Assembly (NCBI RefSeq): GCF_009905375.1
Contig: NC_133649.1
Coordinates: 228,388,102 to 228,452,101, forward strand
Source: Apium graveolens
Taxonomy: Eukaryota > Streptophyta > Magnoliopsida > Apiales > Apiaceae
Length of the DNA: 64,000 nucleotides
Direction of reading: 5' to 3'
This document shows positions 1 to 9,712 of this stretch, piece after piece; within the stretch, counting starts at the first letter, position 1, and each line of letters begins with the position of its first letter. Below the pieces are notes generated by a model. The model saw only the letters and a program-made list of their open reading frames with translations, did no database searches and had not been told where the DNA came from. Both the position numbers and the translations under genes were made by a program.

Positions 1-32
1 ATCAATCTCGCATATTTCTAATTTTTAATGAA

Positions 33-700
33 TTAAAATGAATTTTTTGTTAACTAACATTAATTTGAACTAACTTTTTTCACAATTTTCAATTTTTAAC
101 AAATATGATAATTTACAAATATTTTAAATATTCAATTTGATGTGCCGGTCGGGAAAAATTGGATGTTTTATCATCAAAGACATATTCCTAATTTAAAAGG
201 AATTAAAATGGATTTTCGGGTTACGAACACTATTTTTAACTAACTTCTCTTGCTATTTAAACTTTTAAACCATTTGACGGTTTGGAAATCTTATAAATGT
301 ATAATATGATGTATTGGTGCATAAAGATTAGAATATTTATCTTTTTAGCAATTTTTTTTGTTTCAAATGAATTAAAATGAATTTTCCGTTTACTTGCATT
401 TTTCAACTTTTTTTGTAATCCTAAATTTTTCACCAATTTGAAGGTTTGGAAATCTTAACAATGTATGATGTGATATGTTTGTGCAAAGAGACTTACTGAT
501 TTTATCATTATAGGCACATTTTTAATTTTTAAAAATTAAGTTGAATTTCCCGTTAATCCATCAAGATTTTCATATAAGGTTTGTGATTGCTTTTGTTTTG
601 TTAAGATTTTTTTTATTATTTTTTTATAATATGGTTTTATATTCTGTTCTTTAGTTTGAAATGACTGGTTTTAGTGATATTTATTTTGATAATGTATGAC
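33..700. repeat. Degenerate tandem repeat, about 168-bp period
   Basis: Four diverged units begin with an AATTAAAATG-like start at about 33, 201, 370 and 534 (spacings 169, 169 and 164 bp). Each continues with an AT-rich stretch, a TTTGG(A/G)AATCTTA-like segment and a TGATGTG(C/A)...TGTGC segment. No coding frame is seen. The period is nucleosome-like, as in many plant satellites, but the copies are well diverged. This is probably an old satellite edge or a repeat inside an unrecognised element. Confidence 0.55.
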
Positions 701-1111
701 ATAAATTCAAGTTCATCGTTAGTCTGGGTTTATTATGACGGAAATATCGTCGTAAGTTATTTAGAATGCTTACTTATGATGACTTTTCTGTCGTAAGAAA
801 CCCAATATTACGACGAAATTGTTAATCTGTCGTAAATTATTCTTTAGGGTTCTTCATTCCCTACGCATATCGAACAAATCAATTATATATATTAACTTTT
901 TTTATCTTAAAATACAAAAAAATTATATATTTAATTAAACTTTAACAACATAAACAGGATATCCTACATTAAAATATGTTACAATTATTATCTCATGAAT
1001 TCACATACATTGTTTATTGTTACGAGTCTAGTAAGCAAATAGGAGTTTTGAGAAAATTATGCCAATTCATGTATTACAATCATATCAACTAAAAATTCAT
1101 GTGTTAAGTAC
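701..1111. other. AT-rich spacer with a TACGAC/GTCGTA motif patch
   Basis: Between about 735 and 835 the motif TACGAC or its complement GTCGTA recurs in both orientations, for example ATCGTCGTAAG, CTGTCGTAAG, TTACGACGAA and CTGTCGTAAAT. Such sub-terminal motifs are typical of plant CACTA-type DNA transposons, but no CACTA terminus or transposase was found. The rest is AT-rich without a recognisable gene. Confidence 0.3.
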
Positions 1112-1113
1112 TA

Positions 1114-1323
1114 CTCCCTTAGTCCCACTGGATTTTTACATTACTTTTTGGCACACTTTTCAATACTCGTTTACAGTATAATTCCATACTTCTTTTTAAA
1201 ATTTTTGTTTTCTGAATAAAAGTTTTATGTTTAAACTTTTATTCAAAAACTGTTTTTTTTAAAATATTATGAAACTATATTTTATAACCTAATAGGGGTA
1301 AACATCCCAGTGGGACGGATGGG
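1114..1323. mobile_element. Stowaway-like MITE, about 210 bp
   Basis: The left end reads CTCCCTTAGTCCCACTGG. The right end, CCAGTGGGACGGATGGG, is its approximate reverse complement. Both ends are flanked by TA (1112-1113 and 1324-1325), the target duplication of Tc1/mariner-type Stowaway elements, whose consensus terminus begins CTCCCTCCGTCCC. The middle holds a near-perfect hairpin, GAATAAAAGTTT against AAACTTTTATTC. It has no coding capacity and would need a transposase in trans. Confidence 0.8.
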
Positions 1324-1325
1324 TA

Positions 1326-1657
1326 TATGTTTATATATACCAATAGACCTTGACAACTAATATCTAATAATAAAAGTTCCAGTTATCATAAATTTGTTTG
1401 GCTAATCGTGATATTTAGAATTTTATGATTATCACAATTCCAAAATAAATGTACTACATTAAAATTTTACGTTGATTCATAAAATTGTATATGTTAGTAA
1501 AGCCTAAACAAAATTTAAAGATTTAAGTATTTTTTATATAACATAATAAATTATTCTTGGTTTAAATATTGATCAATTATATTATTTTTAAAAAATTTAA
1601 AAGAAAAAATGACTAACTTATATGTAAACATGTCCAGGAAAGCTAAGTAAGAATAGT
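1326..1657. other. AT-rich non-coding spacer
   Basis: I see no ORF of note, no RNA gene and no repeat shared with the rest of the window. It ends where the left LTR of element A begins abruptly, without A's normal terminus. Confidence 0.5.
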
Positions 1658-3784
1658 GAATAGTGATTTTACTGATTATGCTGAATAAGAAAACTTTTCA
1701 TGCCACACTTTGTAGGGGTTCTTTTATTGTTATTCTGAGATCTTATTAGTACTCTATATGGTATATAAGTGTATGTAAAGATCGTCAGAATCCAAATTCA
1801 AACACTTTGATTTTTCCCGAAAATCCACCGGATACCGAAAGGATTGAGTATAAGGTAACAGGATAAAAAGGATTTAAATTCAAGGATTATAAGAGAAGAT
1901 CATAAAAGGAATATAATGTATTGAGAAAGGTTAAGGGAACCCATGTAATAAGATCTCGGGTATGATCCCTCAAACGATAAACGAAAACGAAAGTTAAGCG
2001 AACCGTATAACAGATCAATGATCATTAGCCAAGTAATTAGGAGTTAATCAAAGAGGTTAGTGATGATGATGTCATCACACCAACAAGAAGAAGACAAGTG
2101 TGGGAAGATGACATAAGAGGATGACGTAAGCATGACACAATGGGAAGGAATTGTTGGTTGATTATAAGCCACACAAATTTTACCATGGTAAAAGGTTAAT
2201 TAACAACAAAAACAAAGCAACAAGCAAACACATTCATTTCTCTTCCCCTCATCTCCTTGCTCATGGTTTTTTGAAGAGAAACAAGAAGAAAAATTTCCAA
2301 ACCCAAGCTCCACTCAATCATAATTCAAGAGGTTTGTTTCTTTAGATCCTATATTTCATAACTGAGAAGAGCAAGTAGTTTCAGTGCTTGAATAAAAGGT
2401 TTTCTATCTCAAAAAAATCATTTTAGTTTAGGGTAAATAGTAACTTTCAAAGAACAAATTTTTGATTCTTGATTTTATTTGTAAGGTCAAGGTAGCTTAA
2501 GCATATATAAAGGCTTCCATGGGCATTCCAAGGATCTTTCATGGATTAAAAGCTTCAAGGAAGGTATAAAACTTCAAACCCTAGTTTTACTTTGAATATT
2601 TAGGAGTGGATTTGATTAATATACTTCATGAGAAGCATGATGCTTGTGTGTTTAAAGTTTGGTTGGGTTTGTAGTGATTTGGATGATTGAATCTTGTTTA
2701 TAGTTAATAAAACTTAAGTATAGTTAGTAGTTCATGTTTGTGGTTGAATAAATTGGAAAATCTTGAGGATATGGATTGATGTATTAAGGTTTAGATGAAG
2801 TTTGGTTCTATTGGTGGTTATGGGTTGAATTGTGGTTGATTTGTGGATGATTGGAGTAGTTAAACTTTGGTAATCGCGTAAACATAGCCGTCGTAATGCC
2901 CGATTTACCTTAGACTGCTTTTTTCTTACCATCAGGACCCGTGAACTCACTGTTAGGTTTTGACCATTACCATGATTAGATAGTTCATGTTACGAGCTTC
3001 GTTTTGATATGTGGTTCACTTGAATCCGATGTGCTGTTTAGGAGAAACGACCGTTTTAAGTAACGGCGTTTCGCGAACGAACCATTACCCCTCGACTTAC
3101 TTTGAAACCTTGGTTAAGGTCCTTAAATGACTAATTGGAGTATGAAACAATTATGTAAAGTGGATTAGGCAGTTGGTAGGGTACTCGCGAAAGAATCGTC
3201 TTCAAATTCCTAATGGTTAATTTATTAAAAATGGTGGAGCCGAGGGTACTCGAACGACTTATGTGATTGGTTAAGCATAAGAGTGACCATAAGTGAACGT
3301 TAGGGTTCAATTGGTTAAATCCTAGTTTCTTAAGCGACCGGGGTTTAATTCTGACTTATGTTGTTGTTCATAGGTTATCGGACCCACTCTAAGCTTAAGT
3401 CTATCTGGGAACACTCAGGCAAGTTTTCTACCCGTTATACTGTTGTTGTGATGTATATGTATATGCATTATCTTGTGATTCATGCATGATGGTTAATTAG
3501 CAAATCTTGCGATATATTGGAGCATGCTGATATGGTTTATATGCATGTCTATTTTGTAATCTTGATATCTATCTGTTGATTCCAATGCTTATAATTGCAT
3601 AATACCTATGCTAGAGATAAGTAGTAGTTGCGTATACCCTTAGTATAGGGGACCCAAAGGCGAACATTTTCTAAAACCAGGAGTCGATGTTCCCGAGTAT
3701 ATTATATATATTTATATATATATATAGATATAGTTTTCAAAACTATTAATCGAATAAGGTTTATTCGATAACTTTATTTTTATT

Positions 3785-3952
3785 AATGAATATTACTTTG
3801 AATATTCATTCGAGGACTTATGACTCGGTTTATTTTATTTAATGAATATTATCTTGAATATTCATTCGAGGACTTATGACTCTGTTTATTCTATTTAATG
3901 AATATTATTTTGAATATTCATTCGAGGACTTATGACTCCGCTTATTTACTAA
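3785..3952 (+). repeat. 56-bp tandem triplicate in the A LTR
   Basis: Units start at 3785, 3841 and 3897, each built around AATGAATATT...GAATATTCATTCGAGG. The core GAATATTCATTC contains the palindrome GAATATTC, so each unit can fold. The same array is in the right LTR at about 34519-34680, so it predates insertion. Confidence 0.85.
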
Positions 3953-4450
3953 ATAATATTCTTTATTTTATTAAAGAATAATGTTTCGATAATCAAACTT
4001 ATTTTCGATTATTCAAATAATGATCGTACTTTGTATAAGTATACCTTTGGTTATTTATTATTCATTTCATGTATTAGTTTTAAAACTTCTACTTCAAATT
4101 ATTTATAAAGAGATTATCCTTATGGGAATATTATTTAAATAATAATATTCAGATATTTTCTAATATATCGGGACTGATTTATTTCCTTAAATCAGCATTA
4201 CTCCAAACATTCTTAAAAATGTTTTCGAGTCTTCTAAATGATTTTAAAAGTTAGAGCGGATCCCAAAACTCATTTTTATATTTAAGATCTTCCTTTCAAA
4301 GGGGATTTAAATACTCGCTCAAAACCTGAGGGATCCGGCTCTGTGGTGTATTTTATATTCGCAACGAGGTTGCTGTTTTGATAAATGAATTGATTACTTA
4401 CCCAACGTTCGGGAAGTAAGTCCATCTATTGAGTCGACATAAGCAACATG

Positions 4451-4540
4451 GGCTCAGTGGGCGTCCATAAAAGTGTAAGTGGCTCAGTGGGAGTCCATCA
4501 AATGCGTAAGTGGCTGAGTGGCAGTCCAGCATAAGGTCCT
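4451..4540 (+). repeat. 30-bp triplicate (GGCTCAGTGG units) in the A LTR
   Basis: Units start at 4451, 4481 and about 4512 with GGCT(C/G)AGTGG followed by (G)CGTCC/AGTCC. The right LTR repeats the array at about 35190-35270. Confidence 0.75.
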
Positions 4541-5707
4541 ATTGCGGCCAGGGTGATGACCAGTGGGGAATTCGTCCATCTACTAGTAGAAAATGTTACT
4601 TATTGGTATCTTTGCCTGATCAGCAAGATATCAGGTTTATGCCAAGGTTTTCTCCTTTCCAAATTCCTTGGATATTACAACTCTGTTTATAATTTTCATA
4701 ACAGAGGTTTTCAAGGAGTGTATGAAATGTATATATATAGGTGTATATATATCGGGACTTAATGAAGTATCTCGTAACTTCATTATTTATAATGATATTT
4801 CAAGGATTAAATCTATTCAAATCTTATCTTGTAGTCTCATCTATGTGATGAACTTTTGAAACGGATTATACCTTGAACGGTGGTAGTTCAAGTAGTATTC
4901 GAAAAAGATATAAGTATATTGGAGTATCTCGTAACTTCACCTTTTCAACTTATATCTGGTTAATGATTATCTTATACATGACAAAGATTTTCAGAAAAAC
5001 GTTGAGACAGGGTTAGATATATGAGATCACCTTGCAACGATATTTTTATACAGTTATAAACTGGAACTCTGCGTATATTATGCATGGCAGAGGATTTCAA
5101 AGGTTTTGAAAAGTATATATACATATATACTAAATATTTTGTGACTTGGTCGCTAAGAGGTCAAACTTGGTCCAATTCTTCTTGACCAAGACTTTCATGA
5201 GTGCTATGAGAATGCTCATATATTGTTAATCATTATACATATTATTTAGGTGGGCTTGTTGCTCATCCTTGATTTCTTCTTTCATCACACAACAACAGAT
5301 AGACAAGATGAACAGGACCAAGCTCCCAATTCGTGAGCGGATAGGAAACGTTCCCCAGTTTCCTGTAGGCGTTGATGCCGTTGTAGCTGAGGTAGGATCT
5401 ACCAATAGGCTAGGCTTTCAACTTTTGATGTACCAGACTTATGTATATTTATGAATTGTAATAATGGCAAAAAATATGTAAATTATTCAGAAACCCTTTT
5501 TAAGGTGTAATGGTTTATAATTGTGGAATAAAATGACTTGTGTTATTTTTGGTATTCATCTCTGAGACTATAACTTGTAGTGTGTGTGTATATTGTGGGG
5601 TCACAGTACGCAGTAGTTGGTTGACTGTTAAGATTAAGTATTGATAAGGGAAATGGAACTCATGACAACCCGAATCCCCGACCCCGGATTTGGGAGTGTT
5701 ACAAAAA

Positions 5708-5719
5708 TGGTATCAGAGC
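5708..5719 (+). other. Primer-binding site of element A
   Basis: TGGTATCAGAGC lies 4 bases after the LTR end. It matches the 3' end complement of plant initiator methionine tRNA, the usual primer for reverse transcription in these families. It fixes the LTR boundary and the + orientation. Confidence 0.95.
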
Positions 5720-6190
5720 TAAGCGTTATAAACCTCAGAGATGATGTGGCGTTAAGATAATAAGTTCACTAAGATAATAAGAACTCTTGCCAAGTTCATA
5801 GTCGGCCTACCTAACGTAGTACTGACAGTTAAAACCCTTATGGGAACCCTTATAAATATCGTGATAGAAGCGTAGTTCGTTATCGTATATGGTAGCAGGA
5901 TTCCGAACCCTGAGGTTGAGGAGCAACAGCGCGATGATGTTTTATTACTTATTGGAGATCAGATTGTGGATCCGATAGAACGTCCTAACGAGGGTCCGAA
6001 TGATGTTTATATTGAGGATGTAGCGGTTGAGGATGTTGTCCGAGAAGGGATTGTTGCTGAGTAGAATCCCGTGGAGGATCTTGACAAGAATGAATAAAGG
6101 ACCACTGATGAATTGATAACCATGGTTAGGGAAACTATCAGAGGTAGGATTGGCCGGTCACTACCGGAGGTTCGTTCAAGTTTGTAAAGA
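5720..6190 (+). pseudogene. Decayed gag-proximal leader of element A
   Basis: Around 5900-6170 one frame reads an acidic polypeptide (PEVEEQQRDD, VAVEDVVREG, ETIRGRIGRS) interrupted by TAG and TAA codons. Its position after the primer site suggests the start of gag, but no domain can be named with confidence. It may equally be an unrelated leader ORF. Confidence 0.35.
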
Positions 6191-6199
6191 TAGTAGCCC

Positions 6200-6643
6200 C
6201 TTTAACGCGGCTACTCGTAAGACTGAGAAGTTCGAATGGACAGAGAAATGCGAGAACAGCTTTTAAGAACTGAAGCAAAGATTGGTGACGGCCCCTATGA
6301 TGGCGTTGCCGGATGGAAAAGGAGATTTTTTGATGTGTAGTGACGCTTCACATAAGGAATTAGGGTGCTTCTTATACAGCACAACAAGGTAATCGCGTAT
6401 GCGTCAAGACAATTAAGGGAATATAAAATTCGATATCCCCACCCATGAGCTTGGGCTCGTGGAAATAATTTTTCCTAAAGATTTGAGGCACTACTTGTAT
6501 GGAGAGAAGTGCGAGATTTACATAAGCCGTAAGTGCTCTAGTATATTTTCACGCAGAAAGAGCTCAACATGCGCCAGAGGAGGTGGTTAGAGCTAATCAA
6601 GGATTACGATTAAGAGATTCTTTATCATCTAGGGAAAGCCAAA
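6200..6643 (+). pseudogene. Ty3/gypsy RNase H remnant of element A
   Basis: Fragments in shifting frames read CENSF, VTAPMMALPDGKGDF, CSDASHKELGC, DLRHYLYGEKCEIY and KSSTCARGGG-type pieces. These follow the Tekay/Del RT connection and RNase H (the SDAS catalytic Asp region and HYLYG motif). At least two frameshifts and several stops break it. The reverse transcriptase that should precede it is absent, so gag-like DNA joins RNase H directly, indicating an internal deletion. Element D carries the better-preserved homologue at 60540-60960. Confidence 0.6.
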
Positions 6644-6988
6644 ATGGTGGCTAATGCCCTTAGTATAAAAGAGAAACTCAAGATGAAAATTTCTTTGGGA
6701 GAGTTGATAAGAGATTTTGAAAAAATGGAAATAGAAGTGAAGGTAACTGGAGCAGATACTGAAAAGCTGTTTGAGATTGTAATGCAGCCCGAATTATTGG
6801 AAAAGATCATATGGTGCCAAGAAAAAATGATGAATGAAGGCAGAAAGCCAATGACTGGAGAAGAGATTAATACTGAGAAAGATGATAAGGTAATAATGAG
6901 GTATTCGTACAGAATTTGGGTTCCAAACGTTCAAGGGCTTAAGGACGAGATCTTAGATGAAAGCCATAGTTCGAGGAATAAGATTTAG
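6644..6988 (+). pseudogene. Integrase N-terminal linker fragment of element A
   Basis: A 114-codon open frame begins with a VVADALSRK-like RNase H end (VANALSIKEKLK) and runs to GLKDEILDESHSSRNK. It matches the linker before the integrase H2C2 zinc finger and parallels the D segment with LTGEEL, RIWIP and EILQEAHNSRFS. The H2C2 finger and catalytic core do not follow; the frame stops and gag-like sequence comes next. Alone it has no catalytic potential. Confidence 0.6.
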
Positions 6989-7189
6989 GGCAAACCCTGA
7001 ATGTGATAGTCAGGGAGATCGCCATAAAGAAAGAAAGAAGCCATAATATAATGAAATGAAAAACAAGGATTTTAATGTATAAGATAACCCTGATTATGGG
7101 AGAAGGATGAAACATTTCATACCAAGAAAACAGAAGTCGAGCAAGATAAGGAGACCCGAGACGGTACTCCTATACGGAAATTCATGGAC

Positions 7190-7640
7190 CTGTCTAAACA
7201 GAACTTATACTTTTATTCCCAACCACCACCTTGAGGAAACAATGCGGTAGGAAATTCTTTCATGACCTTTAAGTCGCTACGCTCTCAGAGTTCCAAGGAA
7301 ATAGCTGACCCAGTCGAGGCAAGAGCCTGGTTAAAAGAAATACAGGAATCATTTGAGATTCTAAATGATTGACGAATCACAAAAGACTGTTTTTGTCACT
7401 TACCCTCCTAAGAGAGAGGCCACCCGCTGGTGAAAGGCCAAGAAAGGCACGGAGCCAGAGGTTATAAAAAACTGATTAAAGTTCAGTCAATTATTTTCGG
7501 GAAAGTACTTCCCAAGGTTATGGAGGTACTGTAAAAGCTTTAGAGCCAGAACAAAAGCGGACGAGTATGATGAATCATGAATCTAAGTTGTAAATATTGT
7601 CAAGATTCGTTCTGAGGACACGAATCCAGAATGACGGGAT
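7190..7640 (+). pseudogene. Displaced gag fragment of element A
   Basis: Peptide pieces SQSSKEIADPVEARAWLKE, IQESFEIL, DESQKTVF and a REATRW piece (usually EA..WW) match the retrotransposon Gag domain of Tekay/Del elements. The fragment lies downstream of RNase H and integrase pieces, the reverse of the normal order, so the interior is rearranged or built from several insertions. Frameshifts and stops are frequent. Confidence 0.55.
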
Positions 7641-8502
7641 GTTTAAAATCAATGCTTATGTTGTGATGGTTCATGTAATGGTTGTAATGGAAACGAAAAT
7701 AAAAGAATGAAAAGGGAAGGAGTATAAAGGGATATAAAGGAAATAGAGTTGAGAAGTGATAAGGGAGTTAGGTATGGGAAACCCTAAGAAACCCTTGCAA
7801 TAAATATAGAGAAGTGTGTCATCATCAGCGCGATGGTGACTGATCATGAGATAAATTCAAGGTTTGAAGGCGTAAGCGATACGTATAGTTAATTCCCTTG
7901 AAGTTGACAGTATTCGATGAAAATTTGAGATTGATCGATTGATTAATAAGGAAACACGGATGGACTGAGGAGACAAGAAAGTAAGAAATTAGGAAAATTG
8001 GATGAAGGAAGTGACCTTCAAGAATGTAAAGTGTAAGTAACGCATGTGAATTGATACCCAAAAAGGGAGACACCAAGTATAGAAGATATCTCAATATTGA
8101 GATGACTGTTGAGATAAACAACAAAAGTAAATGAGGATTTAGTAAAAAGAAGTTCACGTTGAACACGACCAATATCTTCTAGAACATCCATGTTATCATT
8201 ACTGAATCAGGCAAGAAAAATAGATAACCGTTGTTATCTTTTGGAGGCCATATTGATTGACCTCATTTTGAATACAGATTTTATTGTGAAATTATGCATA
8301 TACTATCGAGATGGGAATGATTGAATAAGATACCCTTATTAGGGATATATGACTTGATTTATCCATGTAAGGATGCAAGTACCTTTTTAAAGGTGGAATT
8401 AAGGACATAACCTCAATAGCTTGAGATGAACCATAGAGGATTGCATAAAGGTTGGCATTTCACCCTTAATAGGGACATTATGAGTTGGGTAGTATGGAAT
8501 GA
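7641..8502. other. Unassigned interior of element A
   Basis: No domain is recognisable in either strand. Short open frames, including one of 115 codons on the minus strand (7825-8172), look like chance in purine-rich DNA. The stretch ends at the AGGAC target of element E. Confidence 0.4.
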
Positions 8503-8507
8503 AGGAC
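8503..8507. other. Target-site duplication of element E, left copy
   Basis: AGGAC directly precedes TGTTAG of the E LTR; the same AGGAC follows the other LTR at 21572-21576. A perfect 5-bp duplication shows that E integrated here by the standard retroviral-type mechanism. Confidence 0.92.
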
Positions 8508-9530
8508 TGTTAGTCCCTTAACAATATAGCAAGAATTACAGAAGGGGGGTTGAATGGAATTCTTGAACTTTTTCTTGAAATAAAAATGTTCAACTCGATT
8601 ATAGATATATTTGTTTTGATTAGCACAATGCGGAATATAAACTTTAATGAATCAAAACAAGAGTAATTAAAAACAAGAGTCTTTAAAAACTTTCTGGTGG
8701 ATTTAAACAATTCCACCAGAGATATATTTAATATATCGAGAGGACTCTGTGTGCAGAAATGCTCACAGCTGCTTATACAAAATAGAACTACTAAGAACAC
8801 AAGAAATGCTAAAGATAGTGCTTACAAAGATTTCTCTGTGTTTGTTTCTTAGCTCTCTTAGTTGTTTTTTCTATTTGCTACTCTCTTGGTTTATATATTA
8901 CCAAGATTACAAAGTCAAAAGAACTGAATAAATATAAAATCTAACAGTCTTGATCTTTGCTGCTTTTCGTCCTCTATTTCCCAGTTAATGGGCTTCCACA
9001 GTGTGTTTGTATCCAACTCGACGGCTGTGTGTCAGCTTTCACTGTTCAACTGATGTTTGAATCTTGATATGATCATCCGTCGACTTTCAGATCATCCGTC
9101 GATGACTTACTTGATCATCCGTCGACTTCTATTTTAAACATCCGTTGAAAGTCATTTGATCATCCGTCGAAGCTTTGTTAAGCATCTGTTGATAGCTATT
9201 TTGGCACTTGACTTCATTTCACTTATACAGAATTACAAGACATTGCTTATGTACAGTTAATCAACCTATTCTGCATATCTAGTTAAAGTCAACATGACTT
9301 ATATACTACTACAGATTCTATACAAAGGTGCATACAACACTGTGCTACAAACTTATTATTACATAAGCTACTCACTCGATGGATAATAAGTTACTCATCC
9401 GTCGGGACTAAAACGAGTTATCCGTCGGGACTATAATTCTTATCCGTCGAGTGCTACATTATTTCACTAAGTAAAATTTACTTAGATGTTTTGTTTAGGT
9501 AATCATCAAGTACACAACATATTCACAACA
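8508..9530 (-). repeat. 3' LTR of element E
   Basis: 1023 bp, TGTTAG...CAACA on the + strand (TGTTGTG...CTAACA in element sense), near-identical to 20549-21571. It has about ten copies or variants of ATCCGTCG in two groups: 9075, 9094, 9117, 9140, 9162, 9184 and 9377, 9397, 9420, 9442, spaced 19-23 bp within each group. Open frames of 96 and 60 codons inside it are present in every LTR copy and have no recognisable domain. Confidence 0.95.
8890..8897 (-). promoter_or_regulatory. TATA-like box in the E LTR
   Basis: TATATAAA in element sense inside TAATATATAAACCAAGAGAG. It is conserved at 20931-20938 (the 5' LTR, where it would drive transcription) and at 63816-63823. It is a plausible core promoter from sequence alone. 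Confidence 0.5.
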
Positions 9531-9544
9531 ATCTCCCCCAATTT
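9531..9544 (-). other. Polypurine tract of element E
   Basis: In element sense AAATTGGGGGAGAT immediately precedes the 3' LTR. It would prime plus-strand DNA synthesis and confirms the minus orientation. Confidence 0.85.
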
Positions 9545-9712
9545 ATGTCTACTGGAATTGTAGCCATAAATTAAGAGATACTTGACAAAACATCCTAAAC
9601 ATATATCTTTAAAGATAAGTAGATAAAACTGAGAGTGCTTCAATTTAAACAGGATATACAAGGTTTGGCTCACAGTCAGTTCAAGATGCTCCTCTAGCCT
9701 GAGCAGATTTTT

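Larger units (their letters stand above)
1658..5703 (+). repeat. Left (5') LTR of element A, 5'-truncated
   Basis: It aligns from GAATAGTGATTTTACTG to the terminus GTGTTACA with the right LTR at 24401-24599 plus 32587-36443. The first 40 bases of the complete LTR (TGTAATAACCCC and onward, 24361-24400) are missing here, so the left edge is a deletion or recombination point. It contains a 56-bp triplicate and a 30-bp triplicate, both conserved in the other LTR. Small ORFs across it are repeated in the other LTR and carry no recognisable domain. Confidence 0.9.

Noticed and set aside
7825..8172. 115-codon minus-strand ORF in element A
   Set aside because: Low-complexity hydrophobic reading of purine-rich DNA, no recognisable domain, no homologue in the window.
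8510..8931. Open frames of 96 and 60 codons, repeated at 20551-20972 and in part at 63769-63966
   Set aside because: They lie wholly inside the E LTR and recur only because the LTR is duplicated; no domain or start context supports a gene.
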